From the NCBI GenBank assembly GCA_949127775.1, contig CASBQF010000067.1:1-43360 (forward strand): 43,360 nucleotides of DNA, given 5' to 3'. The notes under the pieces were generated by a model that worked only from the letters and a program-made list of their open reading frames with translations, made no database searches and was not told the origin of the DNA. Within the stretch, counting starts at the first letter, position 1. Each line of letters opens with the position of its first letter. A program made the position numbers and the translations under genes. Of the stretch, positions 1 to 8,391 are shown piece after piece. This DNA is from Oscillatoriales cyanobacterium PMM_0080 (GTDB lineage: Bacteria; Cyanobacteriota; Cyanobacteriia; Cyanobacteriales; Microcoleaceae).

Positions 1-25
1 CTACCGTAATGTTGTTACTACAATA
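1..25 (-). pseudogene. tnpB: 3' exon remnant of the intron-split tnpB
   Basis: Read on the minus strand, these bases complete the codon that is left as AA at the end of the upstream exon (3299), giving Asn, and then continue Ile-Val-Val-Thr-Thr-Leu-Arg before a possible stop at the very edge of the window. The joined sequence restores the family motif NADLNGAANI around the last RuvC aspartate. This is the main argument that the intron ends at 26. The piece is too short to prove identity, and it runs to the window edge, so more of the gene could lie outside. Confidence 0.45.
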
Positions 26-117
26 ATCCGCTCAGAAAAGAAAACCACGGCGTTGAATACGCTCTTCAGACTTCCCGAACCATGAAATTAGACGGCAATT
101 CCTCAAAGTCTTGATTA

Positions 118-1625
118 CTGTAGTTTAGACTAAAAATGAGCTCATCTAAAAGTAGCTCACGAATGAATATAAGGCAAGCTGTTGCTCAAAAACTCAATAA
201 GGAAGAGATTAAATAACTAATCTTGAAGACTTTTTGCGCCCTTGAAACCCGTTTTTTCACAGTGGGATAGCACGGTGCCTTGGTACGTATCCTTCCTTTT
301 TCCCAGCCGGGGGATTTTCCCCTCTGCGCAAGGCATTTTTGCGGGAGTACCAATGTCAACTAAAACCGACAACATTGATTGGGCAACACGTCCAGGCGTT
401 AAATTGATACTCTTCAGATTGCCAAGGTAGTATATTCTCAACCACTAAATCCCTAGCTAGCCAGAGTTGCCAACTCATCAATGGCATTAAATCACTCCAC
501 CGCTCTGATTGTTCGGGAGTTCTTAGGTTAGGCAAAGTCCAATGTAGTCGTTGCGAATGCAAACCTATACCAATGATCCACCCCAAAACGTCGTAAATAC
601 TTAAACCAAACTGTTTCTAAGGGTAGAGTTCGTTCTCCCACCCAAGCCAACCATAAGGGTGGAAATGGTTGACCATTTGACATGGGCTTCATTCTTTCGA
701 GCAGGATTAAATTAACTCTCTGTCCAGGCGCACGATAAAAATGCAAGTCTAGCCATTGACTGACTCGAACTTGTCCCAAATCTGGATGAGAGTCAATTTC
801 AATTCCCTGTATCCGCTTGGAGCCATGTGGTTGGGTCGTTCAGGCTCATTTTTTGCCCATGTTTCCGTGGCACAAGCCCCGACCACTATATGCTGGTGGT
901 GCTGACCATAAGCAGGCATTTTTTCGGAGTCTCATTAAACAATCAGCTTGAATATCAGAAGATTGCCAGTACCCAATTTGCATTGCCATATTCTCTTTTC
1001 TAAAACTGCTAAGACCGGATTGATGCTCTGTTCACAAACAACTTTGAGTTGGGAAGCTGCTTTTTCTATTGGTGCAGACCAACTACTAATTCGTTCATGT
1101 AGTAGGGGTAATGCCCAACTTACGCAGTGCTTCGGGTATCCAGGCAATGGTACTGTACCCTTGTCCAATAATTACGCCTTCCCCGTATTCATGGGTTCTT
1201 TCTTTTAAGGTTGGAGCGTCTGGTCTTCCCCATGCAGTGTGGTCAATTGCCACTAATATATGTTCTGTTGGGGGTACTTGCTGTTCTAATTGCTGGAGAT
1301 ACAGCATCATCAGTTTTTTCCGGTCTGGCCTACTGTCTTGTAATGCCTCATAGACGCTTGGCCATTGACGACGGAATAATGGATTGAGCGAAAATTCCGC
1401 CAAACATGATGCATTCGGGCGTGGTCATTACTGCATCCATCAGCTCAAATGTTGCATACGAGAGCTCGTACCAATAACTCGTATGCTGCTTGACGAAAGT
1501 CCTTTAATCGTTCACTGTTCATTTAAGGAGTGGATAGGTTTATTTTTCACCCTCATTCTCTCCTTAACGGTGGCTCTAGTTCTTCTTAGGCCACCGTTCT
1601 CATCTTTATTTAGTCTAAACTCCAG
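118..1625 (-). mobile_element. DDE-type insertion sequence within the group II intron
   Basis: The element carries a decayed transposase (217-1522) between imperfect inverted ends. The left end, read inward from 118, is CTGTAGTTTAGACTAAA; the right end, read inward on the minus strand from 1625, is CTGGAGTTTAGACTAAA, and both continue into a similar ATGAG stretch. The bases just outside are TA on both sides, so a 2-bp duplication is possible but weak. The insertion point is immediately after the Gly-Phe-Asn-Phe-Leu of the reverse transcriptase. Sequence on the far side does not resume the reverse-transcriptase reading frame, so a deletion next to the IS probably accompanied or followed insertion. 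Confidence 0.65.
217..1522 (-). pseudogene. Decayed transposase of a cyanobacterial DDE family
   Basis: Translated pieces in several minus-strand frames line up as one protein. It starts MNSERLKDFRQAAYELL at 1522, continues ATFELMDAVMTT after a shift, then LNPLFRRQWPSVYEAL, AIDHTAWGRPDAPTLKER (probably the region of the first catalytic Asp), PIEKAASQLKVVCEQSINP, ERMKPMSNGQPFPPLWLAW, WTLPNLRTPEQSERWSDL, and a proline- and lysine-rich tail ending at 217. The total span of about 435 codons matches an intact protein of this type. I recognise the pattern as a widespread cyanobacterial transposase (resembling family NF041680, from memory). At least four frame changes plus internal stops rule out a working enzyme. 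The start lies about 100 bp inside the right end of the IS. Confidence 0.75.
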
Positions 1626-2634
1626 TAGAAAGTTAAATCCAGGTTTTTCACCATCTAGTTTATTCAGGGTATGGGCTAATCTAGTTTTACTCGGTTTTAG
1701 TTCTAACCCAATGTCACTTAACCACTTCTCTATCTCTACCTTACATAGCTTTACAACTTCTACATCCTCATGGAGGACTACGAAATCGTCCGCATATCTT
1801 ATCAGTGAAATCGATTTGATTTTGTCTCGTAATCCATAAGTATGACCACGAGAGTCTCTCATCTCGAATTTTGGGGCTAAACTCATAATCAATTCCTCAA
1901 TCCCATGTAAGGCGACATTTGCCAGTAGAGGTGAAATCACCCCGCCCTGTGGTGTCCCTTCGGAAGTTGGGAACAGATTCTTTCCATCCATTACACCAGC
2001 TTTTAACCAACCTCGGATTTGTCTCCGTAGGGTTGGATAGGTATTTAATTTCGAGAGAAGTACATCATGGTTAATACGGTCGAAACATTTACTAATGTCG
2101 GCATCCAGCACATATTTTGATTTCTGACTTACCGCATTGAATATTGCTCCTATCGCATCGTGACATGAGCGTCCTGGTCTTAACCCGTATGAGTTTGGTT
2201 CAAATCGCGCTTCCCATTCTGGTTCTAACACCAGTTTGACTAACGCTTGCAAGGCTCGGTCTTCCATTGTCGGTATTCCTAAAGGTCTTTTCTCATCTGT
2301 CCCAGGTTTGGGTATCCAAACTCGGCGTGTTGGTTTGACCTTAGAACCCAGTGTAATTTTATTTATCAAAGTGAGACGTTGCTTTGGGGTCAGCGATTTC
2401 ATACCATCACGCGCGAGCCGTCTTCTTACCTTTATTATCCTGAGTTACCCGACGAACCGAAGCGGCTTTTGCTGCCCAAGAACTTATCAACAGTTTCTGG
2501 AGTCTGCGTACTAGCTTGACATCACCACGATTAGACGCTTGATATATCCGTTTTTGCAACTTAAAGACGTTATGTTCCAGCTTGTGCCAGTTGATACCGC
2601 TCCATTCATACATCGGTTTTATTGCCGTGTTCAT
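1626..2634 (-). pseudogene. ltrA: Group II intron reverse transcriptase, frameshifted and truncated
   Basis: The start at 2634 opens the usual N-terminal extension of intron-encoded proteins (MYEWSGINWHKLEHNVFKLQ, then RRVTQDNKGKKTA). Near 2410-2418 a one-base shift breaks the frame: the expected run from TAGVDG into MKSLT is split, and the rest is read from 2402. That second part holds the reverse-transcriptase blocks: RPLGIPTMEDRALQ, the catalytic ADISKCFDRINH, GTPQGGVISPLLANVALH and the YADD box (residues 203-206 counted from 2402). Coding ends at the IS boundary (1626) right after GFNFL, so the thumb/maturase domain and any HNH endonuclease are absent. Two independent lesions make it non-functional. 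It was presumably once the mobility protein of the surrounding intron. Confidence 0.85.
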
Positions 2635-3293
2635 GACATTTACATTGCTACTTGTAGCTATATCATCCGTATTACCGTGAGTCCGTTAGCAGATCCTTCA
2701 CTATTACAGTGAGGCGTTGGCTTCTGACTCAATCTCTACCACCTGTTACCTGGAAATCCAGATGTTTCGTCTTAGCTGACTGCTCGAAGTATTCGACCTC
2801 TTCGAGAGTAATCAGGTGGGTTACTTCGTTCCTCATAACCATTGGTTTGTTCCGCTAGGATGTCACTTCTTCACCGAGTTTTTGGGTAACGTAGGTATGT
2901 CGGGCAAAATCCTCATACCACCCTGTACTAATGCCCTTTTGGGACTACCAGCGCATAAAGCCTTATTTCGCTGGTTCGGAGTAACGGTGATTCAGGCAGT
3001 GACTTTGCTTTCGCTATCCGTAGGAACTTGCTCACGGCATACCACTTTTTAGGCTAGTAGCTCTTTTCCGCTTTTATCTCCGCTTCACCGATTGATGGCT
3101 AGTCTCTACAGTGGGAGATATGCTTTTACCTCTACGTCTGAGGGGCAGGACTTACCGTTTTCTAGGATACTAACGCTCACCTGCAAGGTTATGAAGTTGT
3201 CATCTACAAGGGATTAAAGTGCGAACTCAATCCTCATGGATTACCCTGTAGAAGCCAGTCATCCCCCGATTTCTCGGTTTCGACTGAACGAAT
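2635..3293 (-). other. Group II intron RNA domains I-III, no gene
   Basis: This 660-bp stretch has no convincing reading frame on either strand. Its place between the intron 5' boundary (3298) and the reverse-transcriptase start (2634) is where the structured ribozyme domains I to III lie. Short complementary segments are visible but I did not fold it. Confidence 0.55.
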
Positions 3294-3298
3294 CGCAC

Positions 3299-4485
3299 TT
3301 TGCTGCTCCGTTAAGGTCTGCATTCACTCTTGACTTATCTGCTGACTGATACAAACCACGTCGAACGCGCTTGCCCGATGCTTTCCACCCATCCGGTTTT
3401 TCACCGAACTTTGGTAGGGAATCGCCATCGATAAAACTTGCTTTCGATGTATAAGCTTCCTCAGTCTCAACGAACCGAAGTTCGTTACTCTCGCACAATT
3501 GCTTGATGCGGTCTCGCAGCTTTGCCAGTGGCATTTGAACAAATTTCTGATTGTTGACTCTACCCATATTGGCATCAGCTTTGAAGCCTTTATTCCAGCC
3601 ACAAACTACTGTCCCAATGCCGTTTTCAATGGCATGACCAAGAATTATTTTGGCCGCTTTATTCACGCCGTCACGCATCTGATGATTACGTTTACGGGTT
3701 GCCTTATCTAGCCAAGAATCCCAGTAGGCTTCTGGTTTACCTTCCTTGCGAGTTGAAACCTGCTTATTCCATAACTGGTTCATCGCCTTCAAGTCGAAAG
3801 CATCAACCAGGAAGGAATTCCCTAATGTATCGACGCAAGCGGCAATGTTGGCAGACGTTCCCAGGTCAATTCCTAGCGCTTCATCTTGATTTACATCAGC
3901 TTTATTTCTAGGTTTTTCATAGCTGCACTCAAGGTAGAAAGAGCCGTTTTTAGGCAGAATCGTAAACTCTTTAACCGCTGCCATAACAAGGTTTGAAGGC
4001 ATGGGTAGAAAGAATTCACTGACTCCAAACCAACGCCTCACCGTCAACCCAAGAGAGAACCGCAACATCCCATCAATCAGCTTAGGTTTTTGACCGCCAC
4101 TGTTAGGATATGCAACCTTGAATAGCTTGCTACCTTTGAGATAAGCAGGTGCTTTTGGTCGGAAATGCAGATTCCCTTTGAAGTGCATTGAGCGCAATTC
4201 CTTAAAGGATTTAAATGATTCTGCCACAGACCTAAGAGTTTGCTGCGTGGGCGTTGATGGTAGACTTTGAGCCGTTTGAGTCTTGGCTACTGATGGTTCA
4301 AAATCTAAGTCATACTTACCTGTTAACAGTTGTCCAGTTTTGAAGAAAGTTTGACGGGCGAAGTACACGCCTGAGTTGTAGACCTTGCCAGACTGCTCAC
4401 AAAGTTATTGCAGTAAGGCTTCAGTCTCTTTGTGGGGATGTAGCAGTATTTGCTGCACTCCCATATTTTTCTTCGGTTTAGGCAT
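3299..4485 (-). pseudogene. tnpB: RNA-guided nuclease TnpB (IS200/IS605 or IS607 group), broken
   Basis: TnpB is the RuvC-fold nuclease of IS200/IS605-type transposons, which cuts DNA with a guide RNA from the element's end. The natural start appears to be ATG at 4485 (MPKPKKNMGVQQILLHPHKE). Codon 27 is TAA (4405-4407), after which the same frame continues to 3299. RuvC residues are visible: Asp in ALGIDLGTSANIAA (about residue 207), Glu in VETEEAYTSK (about 343), and Asp in NADLNGAA (about 390). The CxxC zinc-finger pairs of many TnpB proteins are not visible. The frame is cut by the group II intron after NADLNGAA. Downstream in-frame GTG or ATG codons could still give a shorter protein, but the intron splits the catalytic core. 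No tnpA is present. Confidence 0.85.
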
Positions 4486-4545
4486 TGATTTGACTTTAAA
4501 TATGCTCTATAGTAGCTAGTATACCAGCTTTGTTGAGGATTGACG

Positions 4546-4740
4546 ATGCCATTCCAGAAATTTATACCCGACAATAGAATTGCCTACGATCAAGTTCCTG
4601 TTCAGCTTAAAGTGTTGCCGGGTGTCCGAGAACGATTGAAGATGGTAGAAAACTGGCAAGCGAAGATTAGGGTATATATTGACCAGCTAATTGAAGAAGA
4701 CGGGGGCCGGGGCCCCACGAGTCGCGTTTCCTCTCAGTGA
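4546..4740 (+). CDS. Small hypothetical protein divergent from tnpB
   Basis: A 64-residue protein starting MPFQKFIPDNRIAYDQVP. The ATG at 4546 is preceded by GAGG seven bases upstream, which favours it over the in-frame TTG at 4540. The middle (PVQLKVLPGVRERLKMVENWQAKIRVYIDQLIEED) looks like one strand followed by helices, similar in layout to small DNA-binding proteins found beside cyanobacterial tnpB genes; that resemblance is from memory and weak. It lies head to head with tnpB, 60 bp apart, so the two may share a promoter region. The C-terminal tail after IEEDGG is low in complexity and may be altered. Function unknown. Confidence 0.5.
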   Translation: MPFQKFIPDNRIAYDQVPVQLKVLPGVRERLKMVENWQAKIRVYIDQLIEEDGGRGPTSRVSSQ

Positions 4741-4868
4741 AGACAGGACCATTCCCGCTGGTCATTCTGAGCTTCTACGCTACCGGGCATTTCTTGTGAG
4801 AAAATAGACTCTGACTGCTGTCAATTAATTTCAACCAGGGGTTGCTTTCACCCGCGGCTTAATCACCT

Positions 4869-5846
4869 ATGCGTTCATATTCTCTGCTAGCTTCAGCAAA
4901 AATCAATCTGTATTTGGAGATAATAGGCGATCGCCCCGACGGATATCACGAACTGGCGATGGTTCTTCAAAGCATAGATTTGGCCGATCGAATTGACTTG
5001 CGCGCGATCGGTACGGACACGATTCGCGTGCGTTGCGATCACCCGCAAGTCCCGCCGGATAAGAATAACCTGGCTTACCGGGCGGCGGATTTGTTGGCGC
5101 AGCAATTCCCGGATGCTTTGGCAAAATACGGGGGAGTCGAGATTGCGATTCACAAGCAGATTCCCGTGGCGGCGGGGCTCGCGGGCGGTTCTGCAAATGC
5201 GGCCGCAGTTTTAGTCGGGATGGACTTACTGTGGCAATTGGGACTTACTCAGTCGGAGTTGCAAGAGTTGGGGGGAACTTTGGGTTCTGATGTGCCTTTT
5301 TGTATTGCTGGAGGTACGGCGTTGGCAACTGGGCGCGGGGATCAACTGTCGCCGTTGCAGGATTTTGGCGGTTTGTCTGTGGTGTTGGCGAAGTACCGCA
5401 ATCTCAGTATTTCTACGGCGTGGGCGTATCAAACTTATCGCCAGCAGTTCAGCAGTACCTATTGCGCGACGGAGGATTTGGATTGTCGCCGGGAAAGGCT
5501 GCATTCTGGGCCGATGGTGGGGGCGATCGCCCAAAAAGATCGATCAAAAATTGGTAAACTATTGCACAACGATTTAGAAAAAGTTGCTTTACCTGTTTAT
5601 CCACAGGTTTTACAGTTGCGGGAGACTTTTGAAGCGGCAGGGGTTTTGGGCACGATGATGTCCGGTTCCGGGCCGACGGTGTTTGCGTTGGTGGAGTCGA
5701 TCGCGCAAGCTGAGGAAGTTCGGGAAAAGGTAAAAAGTGCGATCGCTTCTCCCGATTTGGATTTTTGGGTAGCCAAGTTTAGCAACACCGGGATTCGGAT
5801 TTTTTCGGAGGGAAACGATCCAAAACCGCCGATTTCTAGGGTGTAA
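4869..5846 (+). CDS. ispE: 4-diphosphocytidyl-2-C-methyl-D-erythritol kinase
   Basis: IspE phosphorylates the 2-hydroxyl of CDP-methylerythritol with ATP, the fourth step of the MEP pathway that supplies isopentenyl units for carotenoids, the phytyl chain of chlorophyll and quinones. The 325-residue protein is normal in length for cyanobacteria. GHMP-kinase features are clear: an N-terminal SAKINLYLEI substrate region (near residues 8-17) followed by RPDGYHEL, the glycine-rich ATP loop PVAAGLAGGSANAA (residues 99-112), LGSDVPFCIAGGTA, and the C-terminal GTMMSGSGPTVFAL motif. It acts in the cytoplasm. In many cyanobacteria ispE follows the rRNA methyltransferase gene rsmA; here broken mobile DNA lies upstream instead, so that neighbour is absent or displaced. 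HIP1-type GCGATCGC words occur inside the gene. Confidence 0.95.
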   Translation: MRSYSLLASAKINLYLEIIGDRPDGYHELAMVLQSIDLADRIDLRAIGTDTIRVRCDHPQVPPDKNNLAYRAADLLAQQFPDALAKYGGVEIAIHKQIPVAAGLAGGSANAAAVLVGMDLLWQLGLTQSELQELGGTLGSDVPFCIAGGTALATGRGDQLSPLQDFGGLSVVLAKYRNLSISTAWAYQTYRQQFSSTYCATEDLDCRRERLHSGPMVGAIAQKDRSKIGKLLHNDLEKVALPVYPQVLQLRETFEAAGVLGTMMSGSGPTVFALVESIAQAEEVREKVKSAIASPDLDFWVAKFSNTGIRIFSEGNDPKPPISRV

Positions 5847-6003
5847 CTCACAGATGGTGCGATCGCGATCGGCAAAGTATGAATCTAACTTGGCGCAGAG
5901 TGTATTGAGCTCGAAGAACTGATAAAATGTCATCAAACACGGATTTTAGTTTTGGTGAATCAACCAGATATCTAAAATCTCCCATCTAAAATTCAACATC
6001 GCA

Positions 6004-6357
6004 ATGGCTGATTTAACTAATCCAAATTCTACTTCTCAAACTCCAATTTCTGCTGAAAATGGTTCCTCGACTTCGCCTCAGCCACCGACGGTTTTGCGGT
6101 GCGTGACTGGTTCGCTGATGGCGGGTGGCTTTGCGGCAGCTTTGTATGTGTTCACTTTGTCGATCGCCCAAACTTTTGCTAACAAGCCGATTCATTCTGA
6201 TAATGTTACCGTGATTAATATTGCGGCGGCTGTACGAACTTTAGTAATGGGAATTGTGGCTTTGGGTGGAGGTGTTTTTGCTTTTGCATCTGTGGGTTTA
6301 ATGCTGCTGGCTATGCAATTGTTGATTCAAAAATTTGCGAAAAAAACCACAGCTTGA
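6004..6357 (+). CDS. DUF3082 membrane protein
   Basis: A 117-residue protein with a polar Ser/Thr/Pro-rich head (residues 1-35) and two hydrophobic helices: about 40-60 (the GSLMAGGFAAALYVFTLSIA segment) and about 75-110 (ALGGGVFAFASVGLMLLAM). The segment between, FANKPIHSDNVTVINIAAAVRTLV, is typical of the cyanobacterial DUF3082 family, whose function is not known. It lies 157 bp after ispE on the same strand; co-transcription is possible but not shown. It overlaps no other real gene. Confidence 0.85.
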   Translation: MADLTNPNSTSQTPISAENGSSTSPQPPTVLRCVTGSLMAGGFAAALYVFTLSIAQTFANKPIHSDNVTVINIAAAVRTLVMGIVALGGGVFAFASVGLMLLAMQLLIQKFAKKTTA

Positions 6358-6418
6358 AGTCATCTGGTTACACAAACTCTCTTCCGCAAGCCAACGACTA
6401 AATAGTAAGATCGAAGCA

Positions 6419-6988
6419 ATGGAATTATTTACGATCGGACACTCCAATCAGAGTATTGAAGCGTTTATTTTTTTGCTGCAACAACACGGAATTACGGCGG
6501 TTGCGGACGTGCGATCGCATCCGTTCAGCCGCTATTTACCTCATTTCAATCAATCGCAAGTTGAAGCTTCTCTGTCAACTATCGGCATTAAATATGTTTT
6601 TTTAGGCAAAGAGTTGGGCGCGAGACCAGAAGATTTAAGTTGTTACGACACTGACGGTAAAGCTTTGTACGATCGCATAGCAGCAACTCCTCTATTTTTG
6701 GCAGGAATTCAGCGCTTACTCAAAGGTGTAAAAAATTATAAAGTCAGTTTAATGTGTGCGGAAAAAGACCCGATCGCTTGTCACCGTAATGTTTTAGTTT
6801 GTCGCCAACTGAGAAAATTTAATTTGCAAATTAATCACATTTTGTTAGATGGCACTTTAGAAGCACATCAAGATTTAGAAGCAAGAGTTTTAGACAAATT
6901 CAATCAAAACCCCAAAAATAATCAACCAATTCAGCTAAGTTTGTTTGACTTGAGTCTGGAAATTAGAGAAGAAACAGTTGATTTATAA
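6419..6988 (+). CDS. DUF488 domain protein
   Basis: A 189-residue protein of the DUF488 family. The ATG at 6419 is chosen because the family always opens with the strand (M)ELFTIGHSNQSIEAF; the upstream frame (from 6335) overlaps the previous gene and carries no family features. Conserved points are TIGHSN (5-10), the ADVRSHPFSRY segment (29-39), and the cysteine/histidine box LMCAEKDPIACHR. The family is widespread and lacks an agreed function; the Cys-x-x-x-x-x-x-x-Cys-His arrangement has suggested metal or nucleotide binding, but that is speculation. The C-terminal 30 residues (after LDKFNQN) are variable. Confidence 0.85.
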   Translation: MELFTIGHSNQSIEAFIFLLQQHGITAVADVRSHPFSRYLPHFNQSQVEASLSTIGIKYVFLGKELGARPEDLSCYDTDGKALYDRIAATPLFLAGIQRLLKGVKNYKVSLMCAEKDPIACHRNVLVCRQLRKFNLQINHILLDGTLEAHQDLEARVLDKFNQNPKNNQPIQLSLFDLSLEIREETVDL

Positions 6989-7027
6989 ACAGCTTATCAT
7001 AGTCAAGAACAGAAAATCGCTCATGTC

Positions 7028-7173
7028 ATACCAATTTTTCATGAGGCTGCATAGAATCAGATCCCCCCTAGCCCCCCTTAATAAGGGGGGGACAAGATTC
7101 CACTCAAAGTCCCCCTTGCTTTCGGGGGATTTAGGGGGATCGAGATATGTGCAACTTCACATTAAATTGGTAT
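7028..7173. repeat. Palindromic repeat element (MITE-like)
   Basis: Outer inverted repeats ATACCAATTT and AAATTGGTAT enclose nested inverted segments: a G/C-rich pair around GATCCCCCCTAG and TTAGGGGGATC, and a looser pair around GAGGCTGCATAG and ATATGTGCAACTTCAC. No coding potential. The nested C-run/G-run pattern is common in cyanobacterial spacers. Confidence 0.65.
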
Positions 7174-7288
7174 CAGAAAACCACGCAATGATTAGAAACT
7201 ATGCTAAGTCTGTAGGATACACACTGCGCATCTTAGTCTTATTCGTGCTATAATTCTGCGGGACTGTAGCAGAAAAGGGTGCTGTTTT

Positions 7289-7831
7289 ATGAAAGCAGAA
7301 TTTTACTTTGACCATCGGACATATACTTGCAGTTTAGTTCAAGTTGATTTTGTCAAAGAATTAAAAATTAAAAATTATCAAGGCTTTGTCTTAGCAATTA
7401 AACAAGGACAAAAAATCGGACTTTTAGGTAAGACTCGCCACAATGCTAAAAAAATTGATGTGTCTCAGTCGCACTTTTATAATTTAATTAAAGCAGCGAT
7501 GAGTGCTTTGGAATTGCAAACTCGAAATGACTTGATTTTAGAAAGAGACCGGACGATTGCTGATGGTGACGAGAAGATTCAGCAGCAAAATCGAGAGATT
7601 AGGGTGCTGAATGAACAGCTAAGAATAGTTGCCGAAAAAGTTGAACATTTGTCAGCAGAAAAGCAGCAATTAGCTATGCAGATTAGGGATCATGAAATCA
7701 GAGAAAGTTCTGTTAGTCAAGAGATCGAAGACTATTTAGGATTGGAGACGGATTTATCGACGGAAGAAATAGAGGATGAGATGGGAGAAACTGAGATTAA
7801 TCAGAATATACGACAATTAGCGGCACAGTAG
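7289..7831 (+). CDS. Hypothetical protein with a coiled coil
   Basis: A 180-residue protein I do not recognise. The first 90 residues look globular (MKAEFYFDHRTYTCSLVQVD, then SQSHFYNLIKAAMSALELQ). Residues about 95-145 are a strongly predicted coiled coil with repeated charged heptads (RDRTIADGDEKIQQQNREI, LNEQLRIVAEKVEHLSAEK). The tail is acidic (DLSTEEIEDEMGETEI). The start is the only ATG available near the frame's opening. It stands alone between an inverted-repeat element and a long gene-free stretch. No signal peptide or membrane segment is seen, so it is probably cytoplasmic. Confidence 0.7.
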   Translation: MKAEFYFDHRTYTCSLVQVDFVKELKIKNYQGFVLAIKQGQKIGLLGKTRHNAKKIDVSQSHFYNLIKAAMSALELQTRNDLILERDRTIADGDEKIQQQNREIRVLNEQLRIVAEKVEHLSAEKQQLAMQIRDHEIRESSVSQEIEDYLGLETDLSTEEIEDEMGETEINQNIRQLAAQ

Positions 7832-8391
7832 ACTTCTTGGCCTTAGTCTTTGATTGATAGAACAACCGCAGATGTTAGGCAGATAAACACAGATATACGC
7901 AGATAATTTCCTGAATAGTTTGTGACTTATGCAAGAAGTCTAGTGAATAGACGATCGACCTCATTCGGAATTTGAGGAACTTGCAGATGCAGAAATTAGT
8001 GGGGTTAATTTTGAACGAGAAGGGGCAGAAAGTTATATGGAGGTGAAGGTTCAAGCAGCCGATCGTCAAACTGAGCGATCGCCCAAAACAGCTTCAAATA
8101 CCAGGATGAACCATAAATCTTGATGCTATGGATCATTATGCCGATCGCACTTTCCCGAAAATCTTCAACAGTTAAGCGAAAAAACCCTCGCAGTCGATCG
8201 CCCGTTTTGCGCCCACAACAGAATTTTGACAATGATCCAGGGCGATCGGTAAAATGACAGGTGCGATCGAACTATTGTCAGCAGCGTGGAATCCTTAAGT
8301 CATTAATCATTCCCCAACACTCACATAATTGTTGAGAATATTGCAAAATAGATAAAATTGTAAATATATAGCACCTACGTTTTTACCGCTG
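7832..8391. other. Gene-poor spacer with a possible coding remnant
   Basis: No intact gene is visible. On the plus strand, 7947-8123 is open and reads like true protein (SEFEELADAEISGVNFEREG, then AESYMEVKVQAADRQ), but there is no start codon near its 5' end, so it may be a leftover of a deleted gene. Several GATCG-containing words follow. I looked for a cobalamin riboswitch before metH and found no B12-box core. Confidence 0.4.

Larger units (their letters stand above)
26..3298 (-). mobile_element. Group II intron inserted in tnpB, itself disrupted by an IS
   Basis: The minus strand at 3298 starts with GTGCGATTCG, matching the GUGYG 5' boundary of group II introns, and it interrupts tnpB inside the conserved codon run NADLNGAAN. 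About 660 bp of non-coding sequence (2635-3298) precedes the reverse-transcriptase gene, the size expected for RNA domains I to III plus the start of domain IV. The proposed 3' end at 26 ends in AT, fitting the AY rule, and restores the tnpB frame. The maturase half of the encoded protein is missing and an IS of about 1.5 kb sits in its place. The intron is therefore almost certainly unable to splice by itself. The 5' boundary is well supported; the 3' boundary is inferred. I could not fold a complete domain V with confidence. Confidence 0.7.

Noticed and set aside
1384-1839. Plus-strand frame of 151 residues across the IS/intron junction
   Set aside because: It is antisense to the transposase start and the reverse transcriptase, both of which carry clear family motifs.
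8105-8391. Cobalamin riboswitch before metH
   Set aside because: No B12-box core (GCCACTG-like) or expected stem pattern was found in the leader.
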